The position numbers and the translations under genes were made by a program. A stretch of 64,000 nucleotides of DNA, from the NCBI GenBank assembly GCA_013396995.1, contig VWZP01001425.1, forward strand, positions 226,793-290,792, in the 5' to 3' direction. Below, piece after piece: positions 46,326-59,199 of this stretch. The stretch's first letter is position 1, and the number at the start of each line of letters is the position of its first letter. The notes under the pieces are model-generated. The model was given only the letters and a program-made list of their open reading frames with translations, was not told the origin of the DNA and did not search any database. Source of the DNA: Dicaeum eximium. Lineage: Eukaryota; Chordata; Aves; Passeriformes; Dicaeidae.

Positions 46326-49300
46326 CCTGTCCTGCCCACTCCTGCTGCTGCATGTGTAACTCGGCTGTTCAAAAGGCAGAAAGCAAGACAGAAGTTTGCT
46401 CTTTTCACCCCTCAGGTATGGTGGATGCTGTAGGTTTGGGTAGGTGCAAGGGCAGACTGAGCCCATGCACAGCAAGAGAAATGCAGAATATTGAACACTT
46501 CCCTTGTCCCTGGGGCAGTGCCTGGGCCCCGCTGCTGGAGCAGGGGATGTGGGGGAAGCCGTGCTGCCTGCTCTGTTTCCACTCCTCCTGGGCTCTTGGG
46601 TGCTGGCGTTTGGAGGGACCCAGTGCAGGCGCTGGTGTGTTGTGTTCTCTCTGCAGGAGTGTCAGGAGAGCAGAGCTGCAGGTCAGTGCTGTTTGTGTGG
46701 TGGCTCGGAAGGATCGGGGCAGAGATCTGCCCATGCTGTCACACTCACAGCTCCTTGGGCTCTAGCCCCAGGTGGCCCATCAGGGTGGTCATGGTGTCCA
46801 TCCAGGAAGCTCTCAGAGCATCTCTGTGGATTGGCACATGACAAGGAATGGCCTTGAGTTTGCTGACTGTGTTCTTCATTTTGGTCTTTCCAAGGATTAG
46901 CAGAGGAAGGTTTTAATGCTGAGGGCAGAGTATAGTCAGAGGCTGACTCTCATCTGCTCCTTGTCTTCATCCAGTCCTGCAGCTGAAGAGAGGTTTGGTT
47001 TAGAAACCTTAATTTCAGGATTGTATATAAAGCTTTTAAAAATACGTCTTTCTTCTTCAAAAGAAATAAACTTTTATTGCGCTTTTTCTATTGTTGTAAA
47101 TTTGATTGACCAGATGTTGTTTAGCCTCACTGTGGTTTTGTTCAGAAATTCTTTTTTGTAGATTTTGATGGGGGCCTGGTTTGGTGTATGAGGAAGTTCT
47201 CAAAGGAGGAAATAATTTTTTTTTTTTTGTTGCACCTTAACTTCTGCAGATGTTGTGAGTTCTATGAGTTCCAACATTTTCAGCACATCTTTGCTTTAGT
47301 TTGGTGAAATAAAATATCCTGGGTCTGCAGAGGTGAAGGGTGACAAGCTGAATGTTCTCAGCTGAACATCTCCTCCCTGGCAGAAAACCTCATCCATAGC
47401 TGTGGGCCTATCCTGTGAGAAAGGGGCTGGGACAGCCACAGGTGTGTTCTCATCCCCTCTCCTCCTGTCCCAACTCCAGCAAAGTGTTACACAGCCAAGG
47501 GCCAAACAGCCTATTTGGGAGCGCATTAGCAATCCAGGCCAGTCTAAAACTGGTGGCCTTCAAACTCAGAATTTTAACAGTTCATCTTCCCTTGGGATGA
47601 AGGCAGGGATGCCTTCCTGTCACCCAGGATTTTCGCTCCTCACAAAAGTCTCTTCCTTTCCATGTCTTACTGAAGAATCTTTGTGGTTTCTTGGTGGTTT
47701 CCCTGAGCACTGCAATGGGCAACAGCAAGTGGAAGGAGGTGAGGGACAGCAGGTGCTGATGTCCAGCACAGACGTGGCTGTTGGCATGACTGACATTCAG
47801 CCAAAAAAATTCTTTACAGAAGAATTTGTCTTAAAAACACCCATTAATTTAGGCTTATTTTTAAGAATAATGTTAATGCTGTAGCAGCCAGCATGGCTGC
47901 TGCTGAGTCAGCATCACTGAAGTGAGCCACAGCTTCAAAGACCAAGGATGTTGCCAAGCCCTCATGCTGTCCCTTTGGTCCCCTTTAAAATAAGGAGGGT
48001 CATTGGAAAGACAGTGCTGTGTATGTCCATGGGAAATTACATAACATTCTGATCCAGACATAAAAATCAGTCTTCCCTGGATGAGAACTGCCTTTGAATA
48101 CACTGCTGTTGAAGCGTGATCTGCATCTTTGTCTTCTTTATTTATGTTGGTGAGCAGTGATGCAGCCTTCGCCCCTGAATTAGGATGTTTCTCTGCACAT
48201 TCCAGTTGGAGTCATATTAATGAGAATTAACTTTGGTAGCACCACACTGGAGCAAGAATGGCTCTCTTAGCTCGCTGCCGCTTGGGGTCCTCAGGTCAAC
48301 CTCTTTAATTAAGTCTTGTAATGTTAAGAGTGAATTCAATACCCATCCTACCCTATCAGAGCTAACACTCTTTCCTGCACTGCTTTTATCAGCATGCCCA
48401 ATTTTCCACCTGGAATTTGTTTTAACGAAGCCCAAATCCTATTTTGCCGAGCGCTGGAGGCTGTGTGGAACATTCCGTCTGTGATTCCGTTACCGCACTC
48501 TGGAACTCGGCACAAACAAGCTGTAAGCTGCGTTTTGATGTCAGGTTAAGCTATTATGGTACAAATTGTGTTTAATATATTTTTAAATACTTTCTTTAAT
48601 ATTTTATAGGGTTTTTTCCCTATTGAATTAGCAGTAAAACAGCAGTGCTTCATATTTCAGATCTTTTTCCACCTTTCGGAGGCCTGTGTTCCACATGATC
48701 TGGTTACCAGCTGGACAGCCAGAGGCTGAGCACAAAGCAGCACAGCAGACTCAATTTCTGCCCTAGTGTTTTTCCACAAATAATCTGCTTTCTTATGTAC
48801 TCTCTTCCTAGTTTAATTCCACCCAAAAACCAGAGATGTTTCTTTCTTCCTTCCCACTTTTACTCCGTGGGCCACCAAACCCATGGAAATTCAATGCATG
48901 TGTTTTTATCTGCAAGGAGAGTGCATTACTCACCCTGTTTGCTCATTTAGTATCCATTTAAATTAGAGACTCAGTTCTATTTATCTCTTCTAAGATGAGC
49001 AGTTCCGTTAATTTCTCTTTATATTTTATTTGTTTAATGGTAACAGTGTGCTTGAAGTGTAGGTGAGAGCTGTGGCATGACACTGTCAGACAACAAAACA
49101 TGAAAAGAAAGCTGTTAAAATACAGGTTTGACAACAGTTGGATTGCCAGTAGTGACAAACCCAGGGAGTGTAGAGGGACATGTGAGAAATTAATTTCTCT
49201 GCCTCTTAAAAAAAAAAAAAATAGGGAAAAAGAAAAGCCTTGGGAGATGCCAGTGAATACTGTGTGGCCAAAGCAAGCATTGGTGCAGGTGGATCACCTC

Positions 49301-50399
49301 TGGTAAGATCCATGTCAGTCACTCGTGTGAGGGTGTCCTTGGAATTGGACATTTTCCTTGTCCCTCTCTTTGCCCCTTCAGTTAGAACTGACAAGAGCTC
49401 AGTAAATACGGAGAATTTGACGTGAGTACTGCTACACATTTCCTAGTATCTGCAATGATGTGGGATCACAAAAATTTGGCAAATAGCTGTTTTGTCACAG
49501 AAGTCAATGGACTTGACCGTGTTTACACGTGGGGAAGGAGTGTTTGAGTATGAAGTTGCCATTTCTGTAGTGATTTTTCAGAGAGAAGCCACACTTAGTG
49601 CTCCAGCCGGGAGGAAGAGGGCTGGCTCTGCACATGTGCCGTGTCGCAGTGAAATCCCGTTTGTTCCCAAACGTAAACATCGGCGTCAAACCCTTGAACT
49701 CGTCTGGTTTCAGCACTTACTCCTCTTGTGATCATGCTTAATTTAATATAGTTTAAAATTAAAAAGTTAAATGAAAGCTGTTTTTCTGCAGGCAGTTTTC
49801 CAAATTTTCCCAGTCCTCCTGTTTTTACTGTGCTTGTTGCATTAACCAGCAGCCACATATGTGTGTGTGTGGGGGTACATCTGTTCTGGGTGGGGATGGC
49901 TGTTTCTGAACATATGTAGGAATGAAGTGCAGCTCAATATTGGCTAAATGACAGAGCCAGGAGGTGGCCACCTGCCCTGACACAGCCCTTGGTGTGGACA
50001 GAGCAAGCAGAGAGTTAGAAACAATTACAATCTCGCATGTACTTGTTAGAGCAAAGGAACAAACTAAACTAATTTCAACTAATGTTTCCCCTAGGATGGG
50101 AATTCATTGACAGGATTGCTCTGTTGTTTGCACAGCAGAGAGTGTGAGATACAATTAATCAACTAGCAAAACTGCCCTGATATGTTTGATCTATATGACA
50201 AAGTTGATTTTTTGCTTTCTAGTGAGAACCCAGGATTTGAATTTCTACAAATACCTGACGCAGGCACAAAGCCTGTGGGGGGGTGTCACTGTGGGGTCTG
50301 GAGGCAGTGGAGCTCCAAAGGCAGAGCACAGCAGTGCCAGGCCTGTCTGTGCCTGCTGTCCCCATCACTGCTGCTCTCCCAGCTCTCACTTTCTTCCCA
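46326..50399. other. unique non-coding DNA
   Basis: Mixed then AT-rich. Contains a T-run at 47217-47229, an A-run at 49208-49221, a short TG repeat at about 49860-49874 and a perfect 12-base palindrome AGGTGGCCACCT at 49962-49973. No exon, RNA gene or transposon is recognised. Confidence 0.5.
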
Positions 50400-50474
50400 T
50401 GAAATCACAGACTCATGGAATATCTTGAGCTGGGAAGGGACCCACAAGGGTCATTGCAGCCCAGCTCCACCAGC
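50400..50474 (-). mobile_element. CR1 LINE 3' fragment (about 75 bp), TATCTTGAG subtype
   Basis: AAATCACAGACTCATGGAAT followed by ATCTTGAGCTGGGAAGGGAC and CCACAAGGGTCATTG. This matches the reverse complement of the CR1 3' subtype whose last block reads as GATCCTTGTGGGTCCC. Confidence 0.9.
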
Positions 50475-51469
50475 CAGTAAACTGGCTGTTTACTGGGAGC
50501 AGCAGCAGCAGCATCTCATGTTCATACATGTGTAGCTAGGATGACCCAACTATTGCTTTATGTTTCATTTGCTTAATATATAGGGGTTTATATATATATG
50601 CATATGTCCAGTGAGAAACAGAGCAGAAGTAGCTGCACAACACAAAGCTGTTGCTGTGATGACTGTGGGTCCAAGGACACAAAGTGCCAATGCTCAGCTG
50701 CTTGTCCTCCAGTCCTGACAGGCTCACATGGGAAGTTGCTGTGGAGTACTCTGAGGTGTCAATTTTAGCTGGCTTGGTGCTAATTCTGTGGGTGGGCAGT
50801 CTCAGGGCAGGGACATTCCCTGTGCAAGGGGCAGCTGGCTGGGTTTGCAGCCTGGTGGGGTGTGCTGCACACGAGGGCTGTCCTTGGGGAACGGGGACAG
50901 CAGATGCAGGCACAGGGACATCCCTTTGTCCAGGACATGCTGCCGAGCTCAGACATGGTGCAGCCGGCTCTGGGGTGGCCACAAGGCAGGTGAAGGCAGG
51001 AGGTGAGGACCTGGCAGTGGATCCTGGAGGGTGCCCTCAGCCCAGCTCGTGCTGTGTGGCGCAGCAGCTCGGGCACGTGGGATTTGTCAGCCCCGCGCCG
51101 GCTGGAGCCCAAGGGCTGCTGGAAGCACTTGAGCTGCCCTGGGTCTGGCTACATTTATTCTTAATCCACCACTCAGTAGAGTACCCACTTCACTTCTAAA
51201 CCTCTTAAATTTTGCTGGCCTGCATCACATCCTTGTAATTACTCGGACATGAGGTTGTTCCTGGGCTTCTGCTGCACCCTGCCTGGGAGCAATCCTCTGA
51301 TGTTTCTGTCCAGCCACCTTGCTGGTTTTCTCACTGTATGGCTGGCCTAATTGCAATGAATTCAATCTTCCATATTAATGTCTAGATCTGCTTGAGAGTC
51401 CAGAGGGACAGGACAGATGAGCTTTAAATGCTGGAGGTAATAGGAAGTCCTGTTGTTCTTGGGGTTCCT
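50475..51469. other. unique non-coding DNA
   Basis: A short TA run at about 50586-50600 and a GC-rich segment at 50780-51130 with open frames lacking domains. Nothing else is recognised. Confidence 0.5.
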
Positions 51470-51745
51470 CCCTGCTCCCAGGGAACAAGGGACGGGACAA
51501 GAGGAAACAGCCTTAAGCTGTGCCAGGGGAGATTCAGGTTGGACATCTGGAAGAATTTCTTCATTAAAAGGATGACCAGGCATTGGCAGAGGCTGCCAGT
51601 GGTGGGGTCCCCATTTCTGGAGGGATTGACAGCTGTGTGGATGTGGCACTTGGGGACATGGGTTAGTGGTGGCCCTGACAGTGCTGGGGAAACAGCTGGG
51701 CTTAATGATTTTAAATCCTTTTCCAACCCAAAGGATTCTGTGCTG
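51470..51745 (+). mobile_element. CR1 LINE 3' fragment (about 275 bp)
   Basis: GGGACAAGAGGAAACAGCCT, then GGGGAGATTCAGGTTGGACA, GAATTTCTTCATTAAAAGGA and a concluding TTTTCCAACCCAAAGGATTC, in CR1 3' order on the plus strand. It is one of the longer copies and shows moderate divergence. Confidence 0.95.
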
Positions 51746-53216
51746 TTCACAAGTGCTTGTGTGGAAGGGTCAGAAAGCCAGGTTGTGTCTCCTTTAGCAC
51801 CAGGGCTTCTGAATGATGGGTAGGGTGATTTAAATTTTGTCCTAACAAGTGTCCTTACAGAAAGCACCACTTGGAAACAAACTTCACAGATCCCTCACTT
51901 CTTACCAAGAGCAAACTTGCTGCTTTTCATTAAGCTGTTTGATTGCTATCGAGCTCCTCGTGTCAGTGCCAGAGGCAGCCAGGGCTTTGTGCACTGCGCT
52001 GGGTAATTGTGCCGTTTCTGTGGCCCGCTTTGGAACAATGGCTCATAAAAATCTTAAGCAGCTATCACTTTTCATGGCTAATGAACTGAGGATCTGGGAA
52101 TTAGATCCAGAGCCAATTCTTGGATTAAACCTTCTGAGCCCAAAACAAGGCTGTCTTCAGGAATAAAAAACAAGCCAGGGCTGCTGGAATAGGAGAGTGC
52201 AGAGTGTGACCTTCAAGATGTGAGATAAGTGACCAACATGAAGGGTACAGCAAAAACTAATCAAGGAGGAGGGATGAATACCAAAGGGCTTGTTGGAGAG
52301 TCAGTAATGCAGGCGAGGGGCAGGGGGGAATTGTTTGTTTTTAGATGAGATTTCTAAAAGGCTTTTTTAGCTTCAGAAATATTTGAAGTAAGTGTCCCAC
52401 AACATTCACATGCTGATCAGGGACAGAATGAGTTTGGTGGCCTCAGCCTGCCCCGGAGAACGGGAGTGGGAGAAGCCCCCAGCCCCGCACAAAGGAGCGA
52501 GAGCAGTGGCAATCCCAGGGCGGGTGGGTGGTCTGCATTCACAGGGAGCTTTCACCGCACATTTCATCCCCCAGACCAATAATATTTAATAACTGCATCC
52601 CCAAACCCGCAATCTCCTCTACACCCGAAAAGCCAAAGTAAATATCTGTACAAAGTATAGATTTCAGCACTTCCTGAGAAATGAGAACATGAAGAACAAC
52701 TGGAAGAGTTGTAAATAGCGGCTTTAACAGGAAAATTCCAGAATGTGTTCAAAGTAAATTAGCTCCTGCCATGCCTCCTCGCACCCCCCTTCCCGTCCTC
52801 TCCCCAGCCCACTTTTATTTGCTTTGAATTTCCCTTCCGCTCTCTTAGTTGACAGCATTTGCACTTATTTCTGTTAGGGAACACGGCCATTCTTTTTTAT
52901 GGCAAGGTGAAAATAATTTTATTTTCATCACTTTTCCCCCACTCCTGTGATGGATTTACTTGAAAAAAAATAATGACGGTCTTCACAAACTGGCCTGACA
53001 GTTGTGATGCAGAGAGTGAGCTGGCTGAGCGGGGACAGTGAGGCATCTCTGTACCTATTATGGCAAAAATCGATAATGCTTTCTGTAAATTGCTCCTCCC
53101 AAAGGAGATGAACAAATGCAGGAGACAAGGGAAGCCATCATTCTGTATGAAAGCCCTGCACATTTGGACCAGTGCAATTATCAGGAAGGGCTTTTTTTCC
53201 CCTTTTCTCTCTCTTT

Positions 53217-53218
<2 letters not shown>
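51746..53218. other. unique non-coding DNA, possible conserved element
   Basis: The stretch at about 51880-52170 has a varied, repeat-free texture and may be conserved non-coding DNA. The plus-strand open frame across it (51849-52166) has no domain. A polypyrimidine tract at 53190-53218 leads straight into the poly-G run. Confidence 0.45.
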
Positions 53219-53254
<36 letters not shown>

Positions 53255-53259
53255 GTCGN
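53219..53259. repeat. 35-base poly-G run followed by an undetermined base
   Basis: Thirty-five consecutive G occupy 53219-53253, followed by AGTCG and an N at 53259. The run directly follows a T/C-rich tract. Long G runs are hard to sequence and can be produced by dark-cycle calls, so the true length, and even the reality, of this run is uncertain. Open frames across it (poly-Gly or poly-Pro) are artefacts. Confidence 0.9.
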
Positions 53260-56200
53260 GGAGTTGGAAAGTGAGAAAGAGTGGGATGCGAGAAAGGAAA
53301 GACTTATTTTTCCAGAAGTGTAAATTGAAGGCAGAGATTCTCTGGCTTGTCCAAACAGATTGCTTTGGCACAAGGCAAGGAAGGAATTAAGATAATTTTG
53401 GAAGTACTTGTACTCTTTGGATGTCTTTACATTCCTGTTACACATTCAGACTTAATTTTTTCTGAGACACCAGTTCCCTTCTATCGTCATCTGGAAACAC
53501 AATGTTAATCCTCCCCCATGTTCTGTTACCCTGAGTGAGAACACCACAGAACACCAAGAACAGGTTTTTCCTATTGTGGGGGTCATATAAATTCAATATC
53601 AAGTGGTATGGCGGGTCATCAGGAACCAACTTGAGGAGCCTGTGATGCCTTTAGTACTGCAGGGGCTGGCTCGAGTAAAGTCATTATTTGTCCAGTAAAC
53701 AAGGAATTATGAGGAATATGAGAGGACATGCCCTTTTTGACTCTCTCTTCTTGAAGAAAACATGAGCTGACATGATCCAGAATGGGTGTAAAATACATTG
53801 AGGGAGGATCTCCTTCCCTGGGGCACCACCTCACCACTGGTTTCGTGTGAGGCCTTTGGCAAGCCCTACAGCTTCACCAAGTCCCAGTTCTCCCATTACA
53901 CAAGTGAGCTCGTGATGACACTTTCTGGGTTAAGGTCTTCTCTTCTTCAAACAGCAGTAGCTGAATGCTGATTCTGTTATTGATGGAAGCTCCTCTGCCC
54001 AGCAAATAGACAGTCTATTGTAGACCCTTTGTGCCCACACTCTGAAAGAGAAGCATGAAGCACAGCTCCTCAGCAACATGATAATAAAATATCTGAATTT
54101 CTGCTGTTCTGTCACCTTTCTCTTAGCCTGACTTTGCTGTTTTAGTGAGGAAACAGTGAAAATACCACAGATGAATGAGAAGTATATCAGAGTTGTTTCT
54201 TATCAGAGTTGGAAGACAGAGAAGAGAGACCGCAGGCAGGTGCTTGAATTTCAAGTGCCCTGAAGTTCAGAAAGACTTTTCACAAAGACATATTTGGAAA
54301 GGGCATTCAGCAAGTTCAGAAAAAGCCACGTTAAGTAAAAGAGTTCAGCACCTATCACCTTGGATTAAATCAGAAGTGAAAGGATAGGCACTGGTGGGAG
54401 AGGTTCAGCCCTTCAGAATGTGTCTCCGAGCTGTTGTCCCAGGAACACTGTTAAGCTCAGGGCTGTGTTGCCAGATGTGGGCACATATCACCAGCAGGAC
54501 TGGGGAGAGCACAGTGGAGCTCTCACTGTGTGGGGTACATTGAACTAGTGACATCATGTCGGAGGAGTTAAGCTGCCTTTCTAGCACTAAGAGGTGGATG
54601 TTGAGTGAAGATGGATAAATTAACAAGCAGAAAGGCTGGGATGGAAAAGAGAAGGTTTTCAAGATAAACAATTTATTCTCATGAATTTCCTAAATTTACT
54701 TTTTTAAATTAGTAAGTCTTGCCTTTTTATTAACTTCAGTTTCTTTGGCGAGTGTTTTGTTCATGATTTCTAGGTTTCCTTCTGGAGGCCTAATAGTTGC
54801 TTCAGAGCTGGAGGAGAATGTGGGAATGAAAGCTGACATTGTCATTCCAGCAAATGGTTTTGTTGGAGCTATTTCATGGTTTGTTAAAAACACAACAGCT
54901 GTTTACAGTTTGTGTGCATCTCCTGCACCCTGCAGACGTGGTGCTGCTGGTGAGAGCCTTTCTGTCCTGTGATAAGCACAGAAGGACTGATGAGCTTCTC
55001 ATGTCGCGTTCTCAGAACCTGAGAAACAGCTTGAGTTTCGTCTCTTAATGCCTCTGGCACGGCCCGTGCTTGCTGGTTGGGAGATGTGGTGGATCAGGTT
55101 TCTGCTTTGGCAGTGGAATGCCATGAGGGAAATGCCCAAGTGGGTTTGGCAGGGGAGGGCTGTCGTTGTGAAGGGACATGTTCTGTTGTTCCCACTGTTG
55201 GGAGGTTGAGGTGGTGGAGCAGGGAGTGAGGCCACTCCTCTTTAAGCCAGTGTTCTGTCTCCCTCTCATGGAAGGGAAAAGCACGGCTTTGCCATTTATC
55301 TGAGCCCAGGAACAGAACAAGCAAAAGTGATTTGCTAAAATCAATAATTCTCATGTCATCTTAATGCATCTAAAATATTTAAAGGAAATATGTTTAAAAG
55401 CTATTATTACGGTTTACATCTACTGCAAGTTTTAAATAATGAATTTGAGAAAGGCTTCTGAAAAATAAGGGCGGTTCTCATAACCAGGAGGCAAGTCTGG
55501 GAACGCAGCGGGCTGTGGGTCAGGAAAGGGCAACTGGAAAGGTGACATCCATCACCCTGCTGCCAGCGGCGGGGTGTTGGTGATCTGCCTCCGCCAGCAG
55601 TAGTTATTCTTCTGAAGGGAAAGCCTTCTAAACAAGGCTGTGAATTGGTTTTCATGCTCGCATTGACAGATTGGGAAAGCAGTTTGTTCTACCAAATTTA
55701 ACAATGATATATCATTATCACAACTTTGGGGGAAATCTATAAAATCAATAAGTTTGTAGCCTGAACAGGATTTGTATCGCTTGCTTGCTGTGCTGGTGTC
55801 AAAGCGTGAGCATATGGATTGAGTCACAGCCTGAGATCAATGGAATTTGTGGACAGTAAGCTCAATAACAAGCCCTTCTGAAAAGAAATAGATGTAAAAA
55901 GCAAATTTACTAGAGTATAAAAAAAAAGCTAATATCTTTTCCGCGTTGGCTGCAAAGTGCTGCTAGGCTGCCGTTGGCTGCTGTACTTTGAAAGCTGTCT
56001 GGGGTATGTGCTCGCAATGCTGAGTGCTGCTCCCGGCTGCCATGCGTCGCATGTACAGTTGGATGCTTCTGTTTGTAGGGCTTGTATTAGGAAACTCGCC
56101 AAGAATAGGAGGAGGGGGGAAAAATAGCCCTTTATATTGTAAACTGAATAAAGAATAAAAACAGTCAGTGTGTCTGCTGGGGAAAGACCATGGTGGCTTT

Positions 56201-57427
56201 ATTTACTTTGTACTGGCAGGGCTTGCTAATGGAGAAAAATAAAAAGGCATAATTAAATAGTTTAATGAATTCGCAGCTCTTTTGTTTGAGTGGGGCTGGG
56301 AATGCATGTTCCAGAGGGCCTCACAAAGAGCTCGGCTGGTAGTGAGTTAAAAGTAGGAAATCAGTCCTTTGAAGGCATTTTTATACTTCATTATCCCAGC
56401 ATGTAAAATGACTTGTACTAAACGATTGAGGATTTTTTTTTTCACTCTCTCTCTTTCTCTCTTCTTTTTCTAAACAAAGGAGAGCATCAGGGCGGCAGGA
56501 GCATAATTCCCCTCAGTGTCCTAGAGCCAATAGATCAGCTTGTCAGCAAATTGGTGGGCCTGTACTTATGTTTCAGTAAAATATAGGGCTCTGGGAAACT
56601 GTAGTGAACAACGAAACCACAAGCCAACCACCACAGAAACACACACGCTCTAAGAGATCCTGGGGGAATGGGGATGATAACACCTCCCTTTTCACCTCAA
56701 TACTTTGCAGTAGGCAGATACTCACTTTTAAAGATTTTTTTTTGTGTGTGTGTGTGCGCAGTAAAAAGAATAATGTTACATTTTCCCCCCAGGTTTTTTA
56801 TTTCTTTCTTGTTGTGGAAGAGTAAAGTGGGATCAGCAAAGGTGGACTTCCTTCCTCAAAGTATGCCAAGAGGGTTTTAATGAAAGTAGCAGCATTCCTG
56901 GGTACTGCCCAGCCAGCGTGTGCTCGCTGGGTGGCCGTGGAGGTGCTGCAGAGCCAGGGACTGCTCTGGCCCTACATCTGTGTCCCTGCTGTTCCACAGC
57001 AGCCTTTGGCTTTTCAGGGGCTGGTCTTCAGTCTCCACATCTGCAGCATCCCCGGACCATCCTGCCCTGGGCCATGGAAGTGTGGGTGCTCCCTCTCTGC
57101 TGCCCTGCTACAGGAGGCAGCTGTGAGTGGCTGCTCCTCGTTGTTGCGCTGGCGTTAACGGCGCGGTCACGCTGAGCTGCAGGGAGACCCCAGAGTCCTC
57201 CTGGGGCTCAGCCTAATGAAATAATTTCATTCAAACAGAGAGCACGTTGCAGTGCTGACTAAAAATATGGGCAATTCCTCTTAAAGAAGGTGGCAGTGGG
57301 AAAGCAGACTGTACTGAATTTAGGACTGGATCCAAGCACGCTGCTGTACGCTGGGGCCTCGGGCAGACCCTGCTTGTCTTACTTGCTGTTGGATCACAGA
57401 CTTCTATCTCTTGGCATCTTGCACATG
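53260..57427. other. unique non-coding DNA
   Basis: Mostly AT-rich unique sequence. The interval 55900-56560 is repeat-free and varied, with an odd-centred palindrome CATGCGTCGCATG at 56041-56053 and a C/T tract near 56430-56475. A T-run leading into a short TG run is at about 56732-56757. No exon, RNA gene or CR1 is recognised. Confidence 0.5.
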
Positions 57428-57543
57428 CAGAGGTGGCACTTCAGGATGGGGTTTAGCAGTGGCCTTGGCAGCGGTGCATTAATGGTTGGACTTGAGGAGC
57501 TTAGAAGCCTTTTCCAACCTAAGCAATATCAGAATACTATGAG
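57428..57543 (+). mobile_element. CR1 LINE 3' fragment (about 115 bp)
   Basis: GAGGTGGCACTTCAGGATGG, then GGTTGGACTTGAGGAGCTTA and CTTTTCCAACCTAAGCAATA, ending in ACTATGA. This is the plus-strand CR1 3' end of the TTTTCCAACCTAA subtype. Confidence 0.92.
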
Positions 57544-58729
57544 TAGTCATTGTGGCCATTTTGGGTATGGAGGACAAGGAGGTTGTTCTGTGCAGTGGAA
57601 GGGAAGACCTGTGAGAAGAAACACCTTTAGCAGCAAGTGAAGGTTTTGTCCCTGCCATCCTTGGGCAAAGCCACTGGCTCTGATGACACCTGGAGCTGGT
57701 CACACCGTGTGTGTGAGAGCCAGCTGCAAGCAGCAGGGAGCTCCCCTCAGGACCTCACCTGGCCCAGGGACGGGCATTTACAAAGCATTCCCTGGATTTT
57801 ACAGCTCGAGTTGCTTATAAACAACACTAACTGTTTGTTTCTTGTTAAAATTTACCTCATAAACAAATTTTACTGCCTTAGTTCCAGGCAATAATTGTTT
57901 AATCTCGACTTTCTCATACGCATAACGTGGTGACTGTAAAACTGTGGTTGGCACTTTATGGGATTTCTTGGTGCTGTCTCCAGCCACGTGCTGCTCCCAG
58001 AGACATTTAGTTCCTGGGAGGGTAACCATGACCCTCCCCACTGAGGGGCTGTTAGTAGGAATGGCTTAAAACCAAGTGCAGTGCTTTGCTCTGCCTGGAA
58101 AGAATCAAAACAGAGAAAATCCCAAAAGAAGCCCAAAAGTCCAAAATAAAAGCAGGCTCCTGTTTCTGAAGTTTAACTTTCTGATGTACCACTGAGGCTG
58201 TTCTGCTATTTACAACCCGTGGCACTCTCTCGTCCTTCTTGCTGAGTAGCAGGGAAACGCTGTGGAAGTGACTGCTTATATTGATTAGCGAGACAAGAGA
58301 GAGTTAGAGACCCTCAGCACTGCCACTTACAGTGGGCAGGAAACCCAAATTGACCAGTAATAAAGTGTTTGAGGTTGTTTGAGGCGGCTCCTGGGGAAAG
58401 GCCTTCTCGGAGTGGGGATGCTGGGGGTGGAGAGCTGTCAATTAGCCGTGTTTGATGAGGGCTGAGTAAACGTGCTCTTAAAGCAGCCTGGCAAATGGGA
58501 GAGGGAATGCGCTGGGGCTGGGCTCCATTGCCAAAAGTACTTCTGCAAAGTTGGAGGAATGGATGTTCTTGGGCTTCTGAGTAAGTGCTGCCATCAGCAA
58601 TGACTGCAAGCTTGGGCTTCATTTTTCTCTCTTTGTTGTGGCCTCCAGTTACAGACAGGAGAAAAGTGACAATATTGTTAGTCCCACATATACCAGTAGT
58701 GTAAAAAAACTTAAATGCTTCCTGGAATG
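57544..58729. other. unique non-coding DNA
   Basis: Mixed composition with no recognised repeat or gene. Confidence 0.5.
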
Positions 58730-59199
58730 TAGAGTGGGTGTGTCAAAGGAAGGCAGAAGGCCAAGCCAAAACTATTTGGGTCATTACAGGCAAAAGGGCA
58801 GCAAGTTTTGAGTTTAGTGAGCAATTAAAACTAAGAATAATCAGTGACAGTGAAAGTCTTGGACACCTAATGTGGCAATTATTGGGAATTATTCAGACCC
58901 AGAATCTGAATAATTATATAAATGGAATATTTTTATCAAATGCAAACTATCCTAGTGCAGAGGATGGATGCCAGGTGTAAGGAACCACCTTGCAGACTGG
59001 CATGAATAAGTATAAAAATATAGCAGAGCACATTGTGATAAAACCAGAGAGGCCAAATCATCAAATAGGATGCAAAATGTATCAAAATAGCAAAAATAAG
59101 AATATTAAGAGCATGAGGAATGAGAAAATGAAGAAAAGTGTAGGATCACCATTCAGTGGGGAGCAAAGAGAATTTTGAGACAGCCAAAAGTTTCTGTAT
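58730..59199 (+). mobile_element. possible upstream part of an old CR1-like element
   Basis: A-rich, uniform-looking sequence directly upstream of the reverse-transcriptase remnant, with a plus-strand open frame at 58738-58980. It may be the 5' continuation of the same LINE, but I recognise no specific CR1 block here. Confidence 0.3.

Noticed and set aside
45974..46408. Minus-strand frames with a repeated 13-residue motif
   Set aside because: A 39-base repeat keeps its frame by arithmetic. No start context, exon structure or family supports a protein.
52897..53445. Frames containing poly-Pro or poly-Gly
   Set aside because: They come from the 35-base G run and include an undetermined residue at the N.
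56604..56825. Possible exon next to the pyrimidine tract at 56430-56475
   Set aside because: A pyrimidine tract precedes it, but the frame has no domain, no convincing acceptor AG immediately before it and no conservation evidence.
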